A stretch of 64,000 bases of DNA from Acidobacteriaceae bacterium (GTDB lineage: Bacteria; Acidobacteriota; Terriglobia; Bryobacterales; Bryobacteraceae), in the NCBI GenBank assembly GCA_019240405.1, contig JAFAYL010000020.1:62001-126000 (forward strand). The letters are read 5' to 3'. Within the stretch, counting starts at the first letter, position 1, and every line of letters starts with the position of its first letter. This document shows, piece after piece, positions 50,379-59,961 of this stretch. The notes beneath the pieces were generated by a model. It saw nothing but the letters and a program-made list of their open reading frames with translations. It ran no database searches and was not told where the DNA came from. The translations under genes and the position numbers were made by a program.

Positions 50379-51218
50379 ATGAAGAAAGCGATTGGCGACA
50401 CGATATTCCCGGCGGGCACAAGTTTTGAAGACGGACTTAAGCTGTTGAAGCGAGCCGGCTACGACGGCGTCGAGTTGTGGCTGGGAGAACGGCCGTGGTT
50501 TCAGATGAAGACGAGCGATATCGACGTGGGAAGGTTGTTTGCCAAGGTTCAGGACGCGGGCCTCGAGGTTTCCCACGTTGCGAATTCGCTCGATTGGGAT
50601 GAAAATATCTCGGCGCGCGATCCAGCGAAACGCGAAGCGGCGTTCCGACATATCGAGCGGCAGATTGAAGCGGCACAGATGTTGCACACGGATGCGGTTT
50701 TGATTGTCGCGGGAGTCGTCACCGGGGAGACGCCCTATAACGAGGTCTACAACCGGTGCGTGGAGACATTGCGCAAGCTGGGCGAAATAGCGGGGCGGGC
50801 GCGAGTAAAGATTGGGGTAGAGAATTGCAACTCGGAGCAGCGTTTTTTGCTCAGTCCGCGCGAGTTTCGCAATTTCTTGAATGACGTGAACAGCCCGTGG
50901 GTGGGGATTCATTTGGATGTAGGGAATATCCATGACACGGGCTTCGCAGAACAGTGGATCGAAATTCATGGGCCGCGAATTACTCGCATTCACGTGAAGG
51001 ATGTAATGAAGCATCGAGGAAGATGCGGTCAAGAGAGCGTGTACACAAATATTTTTCTCGGGGATAATAACTGGCGCGCGATTCGCGATGCGATGACAAA
51101 GGTGAGGTATGACGGTTGGCTGATCGCGGAGATGGAAGCCCGGTACCGGTATGCATCGGATCAGCAGATTTTTGATACTTCGGCGGCGCTGGGCCGGTTA
51201 ATCTCAGGGCAGTTGTAA
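50379..51218 (+). CDS. Sugar-phosphate isomerase/epimerase-like TIM barrel (AP endonuclease 2 fold)
   Basis: 279 residues with the xylose-isomerase-like TIM barrel. Metal-ligand candidates appear in order: GVENCNSEQRFL (Glu), WVGIHLDVGNIHDTG (Asp and His), RITRIHVKDVM (His) and GWLIAEMEARY (Glu). Relatives isomerise keto sugars, inositols or hydroxypyruvate. No signal peptide, so cytoplasmic. It is divergent from the LolA-like gene and 4 bases before a Tat-signal protein gene, with which it probably forms an operon. The actual substrate cannot be inferred. Confidence 0.88.
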   Translation: MKKAIGDTIFPAGTSFEDGLKLLKRAGYDGVELWLGERPWFQMKTSDIDVGRLFAKVQDAGLEVSHVANSLDWDENISARDPAKREAAFRHIERQIEAAQMLHTDAVLIVAGVVTGETPYNEVYNRCVETLRKLGEIAGRARVKIGVENCNSEQRFLLSPREFRNFLNDVNSPWVGIHLDVGNIHDTGFAEQWIEIHGPRITRIHVKDVMKHRGRCGQESVYTNIFLGDNNWRAIRDAMTKVRYDGWLIAEMEARYRYASDQQIFDTSAALGRLISGQL

Positions 51219-51222
51219 AGTT

Positions 51223-51834
51223 GTGCAAACGCGACGGGATCTTCTCTTCGGTTTGGGGAGTGCCGCGATTGGCCCGGCACTGTCGAGGACGCCGCGACCC
51301 GAATTTGGCATCGAAATTCTTGCCGAAAAACATTGCTTGTCGGAAGAATCGGCGAAAGGCTTCCGGCTATTGGACCGGCGAAGTTCGGCGAGGGTGATCG
51401 TTTTACCCGGCCTGCGAGAGCTCTCATACGAAAATGCTTTGGCAGTGCGGAGTCACGCATTGTACGGCGGGTGGCTGATTCTTGAGAGTGGACTCGCGTT
51501 TGCGGCGAAGGAAACAGTTGCCTGGCAAATCAGGCTCATTCGCGATGTATTCGGACTTCGAATTCGTGAGCCGGTTACGATTCGGGATAACAACAGCTCT
51601 TATGTGCGATATACCTGGCCGGTTCGGCATTTCGTGAGGCACTTCAGCGCGATCACGCCAATTGAGTGCTCGAGCGCCGAGCGAATCGCGGAATTTGCGG
51701 GCGTTAACGTTTGCGCGAGACGGCGCGTAGGAAATGGCGGGATTATTTTTCTTGGGTCGATGCTGGGGCCTGGCCTCGTTGCAGAGGAGAGAGAGGCGCA
51801 TCAGGTGGGAAACGTGATTCTGCAATGCTTATAA
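51223..51834 (+). CDS. Tat-exported protein of unknown function
   Basis: 203 residues starting at GTG. The N-terminus MQTRRDLLFGLGSAAIGPAL is a twin-arginine signal (RRDLLFG), predicting export of a folded protein. The rest has an alpha/beta look (ARVIVLPGLRELSYENALAV, GGWLILESGLAFAAKE, GGIIFLGSMLGPGLVAEE) reminiscent of class-I glutamine amidotransferase-like or DUF4350-like folds, but no catalytic triad can be assigned with confidence. It follows the isomerase gene by 4 bases. Function unknown. Confidence 0.7.
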   Translation: MQTRRDLLFGLGSAAIGPALSRTPRPEFGIEILAEKHCLSEESAKGFRLLDRRSSARVIVLPGLRELSYENALAVRSHALYGGWLILESGLAFAAKETVAWQIRLIRDVFGLRIREPVTIRDNNSSYVRYTWPVRHFVRHFSAITPIECSSAERIAEFAGVNVCARRRVGNGGIIFLGSMLGPGLVAEEREAHQVGNVILQCL

Positions 51835-53133
51835 CGCGGCGATGCGCCGACGGCGAATTAAGGCGTATGCAGCGCCCGCAAGAAGCCAACTGAAGCCAAG
51901 CAAACGCGCCTGCCAGTGAAGACTAAGCCAGATATAAAGGCACACGACGCACCCGGCGAGCGGGAGTACGGAAAAACTCCAATGGCGGTTTTGGCCCCGG
52001 ACGAAATAGTGCATGAAGGCAGCGGCGTTGACGCCGGTAAAGGCGAGAAAGGCTCCAAAGTTCAAAAGCTCAGCGCCTAGCTCATACGTGATCGAAAACG
52101 CCCCGACGAGAGCGATCAAACCGCTCAGCAGGACGTTGTAGTTGGGAATGCGCGTCGTTTTACTGACATGAGCGAAGAAGCGCGAAGGCAGCGCGTTGTC
52201 GCGTCCCATGCCATAGAGCAGGCGAGCTACACCTAATTGAGATCCCATTCCGGAGCCGATGGTCGCCAGCAGAAGAGTTCCATTTACAACGTGGAATAAG
52301 ACGGCGCCGCCCGCGCGGCCCGCCACGAAGCTATAGGCTGTATCGACGTCCGGGTACTTGTGAAAGTCGGGCCACACAAGCTGCGCAACGTAGACTTCGA
52401 TAGATGCGAGCAGTCCGGTGACCAAGCACGTGAGAACAGTGGCCCGCAGAATATTTCGCTTCGGATCGACAACTTCTTCCGACAAGGTGGAAATGCTATC
52501 GAAGCCTATATAGGTGAGAGCGGCTATAGAAGTGCCCGTCGAAACTGCTGCTATCGAGAAGTTGGCAGGATCGTAGAACGGCTTGGTGAGGAACTCCGGG
52601 CCGAGCGTTTGCACGGCGAGGTAACGAAACATCGCGATCAGCATGTAGATGACGACCACTGACATGAATATGGTCAGCCACTTATTAGTCGCAGCCGAGG
52701 ACTCGATGCCACGCAGATTCAAAAGCGTAAAAAGAAGCGCAAAGAATGTCGCCCAAACGGGGAACGGGATGGGAAGAAGGTTTTGCGCGGCTTTGCTGCA
52801 CCAAATGGTGCAGATTAACGGATTCAAAAGGTAGTCGAGAACGATTCCCCAGCCCGCAAGGAAGCCGGCGAAGTTACCGAACTCGCCGCGCACATATGCG
52901 TAGGCGGATCCCGCGCTCGGATACACGCGAGCCATTCTGCCGTAACTCACAGCCGTGAGTAGCATGGCAATCATCGCCAGCATAATAGTGGTGACGACGT
53001 GTCCACGCGCGACTTGCGACACTACGCCGAAAACCGGCATGGGCGCGGTAGGCTGAATCACAATGATTCCGTAGAAGACCAGGTCCCAAACCGTCAGGGC
53101 GCGCCGGAGATCTGACTTGACTAGTTCGCTCAT
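51829..53133 (-). CDS. APC-family amino acid/polyamine permease
   Basis: 434 residues from the ATG at 53133 (MSELVKSDLRRALTVWDLV); a longer frame upstream overlaps the receptor gene and is not needed. Twelve membrane helices are visible. The APC signature is in LTVWDLVFYGIIVIQPTAPM and YPSAGSAYAYVRGEFGN (helices 1-2), with LTYIGFDSISTLSEEV in helix 6. It resembles PuuP-like importers of putrescine or amino acids. It is divergent from the TonB-receptor gene with only 23 bases between start codons, so the two promoters must overlap coding sequence. Substrate unspecified. Confidence 0.9.
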   Translation of the reverse strand: MSELVKSDLRRALTVWDLVFYGIIVIQPTAPMPVFGVVSQVARGHVVTTIMLAMIAMLLTAVSYGRMARVYPSAGSAYAYVRGEFGNFAGFLAGWGIVLDYLLNPLICTIWCSKAAQNLLPIPFPVWATFFALLFTLLNLRGIESSAATNKWLTIFMSVVVIYMLIAMFRYLAVQTLGPEFLTKPFYDPANFSIAAVSTGTSIAALTYIGFDSISTLSEEVVDPKRNILRATVLTCLVTGLLASIEVYVAQLVWPDFHKYPDVDTAYSFVAGRAGGAVLFHVVNGTLLLATIGSGMGSQLGVARLLYGMGRDNALPSRFFAHVSKTTRIPNYNVLLSGLIALVGAFSITYELGAELLNFGAFLAFTGVNAAAFMHYFVRGQNRHWSFSVLPLAGCVVCLYIWLSLHWQARLLGFSWLLAGAAYALIRRRRIAAL

Positions 53134-53156
53134 CGTTCCATTGTTATCGTTTATGC

Positions 53157-56100
53157 ATGAGGCTCGCTTTTTTCTGTTTGTTGATGGGTTGGGTATTCGG
53201 GGCTGGGATAGCGTTTGCCCAGAAGGACACAGCATCTTTAGTTGGGCAGGTGCTCGATGCAACAGGGGCATCTGTCCCTGGAGCGGAGATCACTGCGGTC
53301 AACGTGGACACTGATTTCTCTTATCATGCGACGAGCGACACAACGGGAGAATGGTCGATCAGCCCCGTGCGGATCGGCAGTTACCGGGTATCGATTAGCG
53401 CCAAAGGTTTCAAGACGGCCGTTGCCGGTCCGATCACGCTCGACGTGCAGCAGCGGCAACGAGTGAACATCACTCTTGAGCCCGGACAGGTGAATCAGAC
53501 AGTCGAGGTGACCGGAACTGCACCGCTACTGGAGACGGATACGTCCGAGCGCGGCCAGGTAATCAGTAGCCGAACGATTGTGGGTCTTCCTCTGAATGGG
53601 CGAAACCCTGTGCAACTCGCACAGTTGACTGCGGGCGTGACGTTCAGCGAGCCGGGTGCGCGAGACGAGAGCGGCTATGGCTTCAGCGCAAACGGGGCGC
53701 GATCACTGCAGAACAATTTCTTGCTGGATGGTATCGATAATAATTCAAATCTCGCGGACCTGCTGAATGAGACGAATTATGTGGTGATGCCGTCTGTGGA
53801 CGCGCTTCAGGAGTTCAAGGTTGAAACCGATTCTTACGGTGCCGAGCTTGGCAGGGCTACGGGAGCAGTGGTAAACGCGACTGTGAAGAGTGGCACCAAT
53901 GAATTCCACGGTGTACTCTACGAGTTTCTCCGTAACGAACATCTGGATGCGCGGAACTTCTTTGATGCGACCATTCCCCCCTATCATCAAAATCAATTTG
54001 GCGCAACATTCGGCGGCCGCATCATCCGCGACAAACTATTCTTCTTTACCGATTACGAAGGGCTTCGAATCCGGCAGGGGCAGACGGATACTTCGCTGGT
54101 GCCCACTGCCGCACAGAGAAGCGGCGATTTTTCGAGTCAGTTAGATTTAGGCGCTCCGACCGGGGTTCTCGATTGTAATGGACACGCCACCTACGCAGGT
54201 GAACTGTTCGACACAACACTTACACAAGTAAGCAAGGCCGGTTTCTGCGGCGTGCCGTTTGGATATAACGCAGCAGGCCAACCGACGAATGTTATTCCTG
54301 CGGGCAAGCGGGACCCATTAGGGCTGAAATTAGCGGCGCTCTTTCCCCTCCCGAATGCAATCGGGCTCGGCTACAACTATCTTTTGAATCCGGTTCTATC
54401 GCGCGAACGGAATCAAGGAGACGTGCGAGTGGACCAGGTTTTTTCGTCAAAGGACACGGCGTTTTACCGTTACAGCGAGAGCCAGCAGCCGTCAATCATT
54501 CCATCGCCTCTTGCGGGCTTGGCCGATGGCGGTGGATTTTTTACCGGCATCGAACAGAACAACGGATATAGCGTCGCCGTCAGCGAGACGCACATCTTCT
54601 CACCCACTCGCGTAAACGAGCTGCGGCTCGGCTATGACCGCCTTCATTCCAGCCGCTTTCAATTCAATTACAACCAGAATGTCTCCGGCTCCCTCGGCTT
54701 TCCTGGCGTCCCCTACGCTCCCGGCACGGACAATGGGGGTCTGCCTCAGATGACTTTCAGCGACATCTCGAATCTCGGCAGTCCAACTTACTTACCATCA
54801 AACGAGATTCAAAATACTTACTCCGTATCTGATACTTTTACGCTGATCCACGGCGGACAGAATTGGAAATTCGGAGGCGAATGGCGTCCCGAGGAATTCA
54901 CCATTTTTCAACCCGCTGATCCGCGTGGCTATTTGAGTTTTGGCACGCAATTCACGGACAATCCTGGAGCTCCGGGGAGCGGAGGAAGCGGACTGGCCTC
55001 GATGTTAACTGGCCAGCCGGGCGGAGGAGCTATCAACAACCTGAACAATGTTGATTATTTGCGGCATAACTATGCTGTATTCGCTCAGGACGATTGGCGA
55101 GTTACTCCCAAATTTACTTTGAACTTAGGCCTGAGGTATGAGTACTTTTCGCCCGTGTTTGAGCGGTTTAACGCGCAATCTAACTTCAACCCGATCACGG
55201 GCAAGCTGGATATCCCGAGTAATAATAATATTCCGCTGACTCCGACTCTTGCGGCGCTTCTTCCGGTGAATCACCATGCTTCCGATGCGCTCGTTAATTC
55301 CGATTACAACAACTTCGCGCCGCGTGTTGGCTTGGCGTACCAGGTTATGCCGCGGCTCGTTGTTAGGAGCGCATTCGGCGTTTTCTATAACGGCGAGGAG
55401 AACGGGCCCTATAGCAATCCGAGTCCCGGTTTCAATCCGCCGTATTTTGTGACACAAACCTTTGTTGCGCCTTGCAGCCTGCAATCGACAAATCCTGGGG
55501 TTGAGGATTGCTCGGTGTTGGGTCTTCGTCATTTATTCGAGGGCTTCCCGCCGAATGCACTGGTTGATCCAAACACTCCAACTCTGTTCTCGATTGATCC
55601 AAACATTCGTACTCCGTATGTCCTGCAGTGGCACGCAACCGTGCAGTATCAGATCACGCAGAACACGCTATATGAGGTTGCGTATGTCGGATCGAAGGGA
55701 ACGAAGCTATATACGTTCTTCAATCTAAACCAGGCAGCACCCACGGCAAATCCTTCGATCCCAACCGCGCCGCGCCGTCCGTTTTCGTTCATCGACAGTC
55801 CGATCAACTATCTAAATGCGGCTGGGAATTCGGAATATGATGCTTTGCAGACGAGACTTCAGCACCGCTTCCGAAACGGCCTTTCGGTGCTTATTAACTA
55901 TACTTACAGCCATGCGCTCGGGAATTCTTCGAACGCCAATTTAGGCGCGCAGAATAATGATGCCTTCCGCTGGGGCGAGCACCCGGAATGGGAACACGGC
56001 AATCTCGATTTCGATGTGCGGCACCGGTTTACGGCAAGTTACTTATGGGAGCTTCCTTTTGGCCGAGGAAAACGCTTCGGAACTGACGTGAACGGGTTTA

Positions 56101-56579
56101 CAGATGCTGTCATTGGGAACTGGGAGATAGACGGAATCACGACTCTCTCTTCAGGGACTTGGTACACGGTCACGGACACTGGAAATTTCGCCAATTCAGA
56201 CGGACAGCAGCGGCCTGATACCGTCTTCGGACAAAGCCCAAGCGGAAAGCCGTGTGTACCGGGAACATTTTTCAATACCTGTGCATTCACAAATCCGCCG
56301 CTAGGATCCTTCGGCAACGCCGGCATTAATACCGTGAACGGACCAGGCCTGAACAACTGGGATATTTCGTTACTCAAGACGGTACCTGCGGGCGAGAAGA
56401 GGAAATTTGAATTTCGGACAGAGTTTTTCAACTTTCCAAATCATCCAAATTTCCTATTCGCCGCTCCGGGGCCGCAGAATGCGAATAATGCGACCGTGTT
56501 CGGCACTCCCAGCTTTGGCTATGTAACCGCGGCGCGAGCTCCGAGACAAATCCAATTCGGTTTGAAGTTCTACTATTAG
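53157..56579 (+). CDS. TonB-dependent receptor, acidobacterial Oar-like type
   Basis: 1140 residues. A signal peptide (cleavage near 21, IAFAQ) is followed by a carboxypeptidase-regulatory-like domain (about 25-110: ASLVGQVLDATGASVPGAEI), a plug-like domain (SRTIVGLPLNGRNPVQLAQL, NNFLLDGIDNNS, VDALQEFKVETDSYGAELG), and a long outer-membrane barrel with many aromatic strand ends, closing RQIQFGLKFYY. No clear TonB box can be named by eye. Such giant receptors are very common in Acidobacteriota and probably import oligosaccharides or other large nutrients. The start has little ribosome-binding sequence. It ends tail to tail with the second receptor, overlapping by 3 bases. Confidence 0.92.
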   Translation: MRLAFFCLLMGWVFGAGIAFAQKDTASLVGQVLDATGASVPGAEITAVNVDTDFSYHATSDTTGEWSISPVRIGSYRVSISAKGFKTAVAGPITLDVQQRQRVNITLEPGQVNQTVEVTGTAPLLETDTSERGQVISSRTIVGLPLNGRNPVQLAQLTAGVTFSEPGARDESGYGFSANGARSLQNNFLLDGIDNNSNLADLLNETNYVVMPSVDALQEFKVETDSYGAELGRATGAVVNATVKSGTNEFHGVLYEFLRNEHLDARNFFDATIPPYHQNQFGATFGGRIIRDKLFFFTDYEGLRIRQGQTDTSLVPTAAQRSGDFSSQLDLGAPTGVLDCNGHATYAGELFDTTLTQVSKAGFCGVPFGYNAAGQPTNVIPAGKRDPLGLKLAALFPLPNAIGLGYNYLLNPVLSRERNQGDVRVDQVFSSKDTAFYRYSESQQPSIIPSPLAGLADGGGFFTGIEQNNGYSVAVSETHIFSPTRVNELRLGYDRLHSSRFQFNYNQNVSGSLGFPGVPYAPGTDNGGLPQMTFSDISNLGSPTYLPSNEIQNTYSVSDTFTLIHGGQNWKFGGEWRPEEFTIFQPADPRGYLSFGTQFTDNPGAPGSGGSGLASMLTGQPGGGAINNLNNVDYLRHNYAVFAQDDWRVTPKFTLNLGLRYEYFSPVFERFNAQSNFNPITGKLDIPSNNNIPLTPTLAALLPVNHHASDALVNSDYNNFAPRVGLAYQVMPRLVVRSAFGVFYNGEENGPYSNPSPGFNPPYFVTQTFVAPCSLQSTNPGVEDCSVLGLRHLFEGFPPNALVDPNTPTLFSIDPNIRTPYVLQWHATVQYQITQNTLYEVAYVGSKGTKLYTFFNLNQAAPTANPSIPTAPRRPFSFIDSPINYLNAAGNSEYDALQTRLQHRFRNGLSVLINYTYSHALGNSSNANLGAQNNDAFRWGEHPEWEHGNLDFDVRHRFTASYLWELPFGRGKRFGTDVNGFTDAVIGNWEIDGITTLSSGTWYTVTDTGNFANSDGQQRPDTVFGQSPSGKPCVPGTFFNTCAFTNPPLGSFGNAGINTVNGPGLNNWDISLLKTVPAGEKRKFEFRTEFFNFPNHPNFLFAAPGPQNANNATVFGTPSFGYVTAARAPRQIQFGLKFYY

Positions 56580-59500
56580 AACTTATATTGCAGCTCTAAC
56601 TGAATCAGCCGCGGGTCACGGGCAAGAGTAACTTGCCCGAAAGTAGGCGAATCGATGCGATTCAGGCTGTTTGCGTCACCGGGATTAAAAAACTGCGTGT
56701 GATTGAACAAGTTGAACGCATCGGCTCGGAGCACGAGCGATTGTTTCTCGGTGATGTGGATGTTCTTCCAGGCCGAGACGTCGCTGTTGAGGATGCCCGG
56801 CCCGTGAAACACATTCCGGCCCAGGTCGCCGTAGCGCCCGGCTCCATCAGCGACTGAACCGCCGGAGCCTACGCGGCGGAAGTACGGGTTGGGAACGCCC
56901 GTAGCAGTTCCACCCCCAGCGCCATTGAAGTACGAATTCTGAATGCCGAACGCATTTGAACGCGGATCCGCGAACTGAACACTGCCTCCGATATAATCCG
57001 GGCGATCATCGCCTGCGCCCGTGAGAGAGCGATCCCCGCCGTCGATAATATCGAACGGCAGGCCGGTTTGAAGTGTAACGACGGTTGCGAAATTAAAGCC
57101 GCCAAGTAAATGCCCAAGAAGTCCACGCTGATCCCGGAAAAATGGTAGTGCGTAAATCGCGGTTCCAACATAACGATGACGCACATCGGTATCGCAATTG
57201 CCGCGATCATACCTCGCGTCGAAGGGATTCGAGTTTACTCGTAATCCCGAACCCGTATCGATGCAATGAGCCCAGGTGTAAGCGTTCGTTAACGTGAGCC
57301 CGTATGAATAACGTTTTTCGAGACTGACCTGAAGGCTGTTATAGGACGACGTGGCATCGGAGAGTTGGTCCGTTATCCCGCCGAAGACTGCTCCGCCGAA
57401 CATCGCGTCTTGCGGGTTGTTGATGTTATATCTGTTTCGCTGCGGCTCATTCTGAGTAGTCGCATCGGGCGTCAGCAGGGCAGGATCGATGTCACGGCGG
57501 TTCTCGAGCTTCCGACCTTGGCTTCCTACGTACGCGACGTCTGCCAGCCAATCTTTCGCGACCTGAAATTGCACTTGAAAGTCGTACTGGAAGGCGTATG
57601 GAGTCCTGAAGTTCGGGTCCATGATCGTGACGGTGACCGGAGCAACAGTTGTAAAGTCAAACGGCTGCCCTGGCTGTGCGACATGGAACGGAAACGGATT
57701 TTGAGCGAGCGGCGTTGTCGATGTCTGGTAAGGGTGAGTCATATCCGTCGAGCCGATTGCGATGACCTGAGCACCGTACGGGGGCGAACCGAGAAATTGC
57801 AGCGAAAGCTCGGTTTCCGGAACATTGTAGAAGACGCCGAATCCGGAGCGTATGCTGAGCTTCCCGGTTCCGGTGGGGTCCCATGCGAAACCGACCCGAG
57901 GTCCGAAATTGTTTTTGTCGGCGCTGTAAGTCGAGGCGCTAATGCCTTTATCGCCCGGAAATACCAACCCGACGGGAGCGGTTGGAAAGACAGTGGATTG
58001 TTGACCGAACCGAAATGTGTTTACGCGGTTATGAATGTCAGTTATCGGAGCGCCGTAGTCGTATCGCAGCCCGACATTCAACGTGAAATTCCGCGAAATC
58101 TTGAAATCGTCTTGCACGTACGCGCTGAAGAACTTATCGCGGAGACCCTGCTTGTTCGAATTCGACTGGTCATAGAAGCCCGACACAAATCCGTTTGCAA
58201 AATCATTGACGGCCGGATTGTTCTGGAGACCGGGTATTACAGGCACAAGGCCCAAAAGTGTGGCATCGCCAGTGAATTGGAGAAACCCGTTGTTTATGAA
58301 GTCAAATAGCTGGTTCTGCTCGTAAGCGCGATAATCGGCGCCGAACTTGAGGGTGTGCCGGCCCTTGATCCAGTTAAAGTTATCCGCATATTGCCAGGTG
58401 TTATCGCGGCGTGCTTGTGGCCCTTGAAACGTGTTTCCGATGTTAATGCTATTGATCGAGATAAATGGCGGTCCGGCGGCCCCGGGATCGTCAGGAATAA
58501 TGCCAGTAAATCCGAGGCTGGCCGGAGTCGTTCGGTTTTCTGGAAACACGGCAGGTTGATCGCGACGATGGAAGGAAGCTATTGCCTCGTTAACAATATT
58601 GGGCTGAAGCTGTGGGTATCATGTAGCGCGACGTTGTGGTACGTAGTGAAATCGAGCTCGCCGAAGCCGGGGATTGTCGGCCCTCCGAATGAAAAAGGCG
58701 CATTCTCGGTTGCTCTTTCGGTGAAATACAACACCGAGAAATTGTTGGCGTTTGAAAACCGATGGTCGACTTTAAAAAGACCCTGATCGCGGTTGAGAGA
58801 GTCCACGGGAGCGCTAAAGAGTGTGTCGCTGCTCGAGGCAACTGGGGTGATATTGACAATCGCTTTCGCGGCGGGAACTCCGTGGGCGAGAATGGCTGCG
58901 CGCTCGGCGTCCGAGAATACGGTCCCCGAGTTAGAAACTCCGAACACACGCCTGAACCCGAGATATGAGGCGAAGAAGAACGTTCTGTTCTTAATAACTG
59001 GTCCGCCCAGGTTGGCATCAAAATCGTTCAGATTGTATTTCGGCTTCGGCGTGCCCACCTCATTGAGAAAGAAGTTATTCGAATTCAGCACCCGGTTGCG
59101 GAAAATCTCTTCTGCCCCGATTGCCAAATCATTGGAGTCGGTTCCATCAAGCACAAAATTGTTGGCTTGCGAGCGCTGACCGTTCACTTCGAAATCGCCC
59201 ACCGCGGCTGCCGGGGTTTGAGCTGCAGTTCCTGGCGTTGTCGTAACACCAGGCTGTAAGGCAATCAGAGATAATGCGTTTCGCCCTCCGTTTCCGGACA
59301 GAATCGGAAGCGAGGCAATATCGGTGATCGAGCGTCCGAGTTGCGCGTCCTCGGTATTGACTTGCGGCGACGTCTCGTCGACGGTAACGCTCTCATTCAC
59401 TTTTCCGATTTGAAGCGTCACATCCACGCGAAGATTGCTCGCGACCACGAGGCGCTGCGCCGCGATTGTAGTTTTCGCGAATCCGGGCGCTTCAACGGTT

Positions 59501-59727
59501 ATCGAATACATGCCTGGCGGCAGTTCAATAAATTGATAAAAACCGATGTTGTTTGTTGCCGTTCTTCTTTCCGCACCCGTCCCTGCGTTCGTCGCAAAAA
59601 CGTTTGCGCCGGCAATGGAACCGCCTGACGCGTCGATAACGGTCCCTGTAATCGTACCGGTGGACGTTTGTGTCCAGCCTGTCATGGCTAACAGCAAAGT
59701 AAATGTAATCCCAAGTAACGGTTTCAT
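56576..59727 (-). pseudogene. TonB-dependent receptor, Oar-like, interrupted by a one-base frameshift
   Basis: A gene of about 1050 codons starting at ATG 59727 (GAGGGG upstream, signal peptide to TGWTQ). It has the same plan as its neighbour: carboxypeptidase-regulatory-like domain (STGTITGTVIDASGGSIAGA), plug (SITDIASLPILSGNGGRN, NNFVLDGTDSND), and barrel ending RLIQLELQYKF. The frame breaks near 58600, at a CCC run on the coding strand: the first frame reads HSFSP then SILLTRQ-type out-of-frame residues to a TAG at 58579-58581. Adding one base restores HSFSP-NIVNEAIASFHRRDQP and rejoins the downstream frame that covers 56576-58549 and beyond. The rest looks well conserved, so this is either a very recent mutation, a phase-variable switch, or a sequencing error. 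Confidence 0.85.
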
Positions 59728-59961
59728 AGTATTACCCCTCAACGCACGCACCACCTTTCGCGTACGTCGATATTCCAGTTCACTTCGATTAAAATGCGGA
59801 TGCTTTCCAAAAAGGCTCTAACTTATCACTTACTTCGACATAACCGGGGTGCAGGTCAGCTAGTAAGAGCCAAATAAGTTGCGATTTAGTGAAGCGTTCG
59901 CTACCGGAGCGCCTGAATGCTCGTAAGTCGAATCAAATGAGTCGACGAAAGGATATTTCCC
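59728..59961. promoter_or_regulatory. Divergent intergenic region, receptor / TPR protein
   Basis: The longest gap in the window, 234 bases between the start of the minus-strand receptor gene and the plus-strand TPR gene. It must hold both promoters, but I see no clear -35/-10 pair, no strong dyad and no small gene. The receptor's ribosome-binding site, GAGGGG, lies next to its start. Confidence 0.45.

Noticed and set aside
51829-53271. Longer APC permease start at 53271
   Set aside because: The extra 46 residues overlap the receptor gene and are not membrane-protein-like; ATG at 53133 gives the normal family start.
57365-58309. A 314-codon plus-strand open frame inside the second TonB receptor
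   Set aside because: It is the antisense of conserved barrel sequence, has no ribosome site and no recognisable domain.
58579-58610. Programmed ribosomal frameshift in the second receptor
   Set aside because: No slippery heptamer or downstream pseudoknot-like structure is evident; a mutation, phase switch or sequencing slip is simpler.
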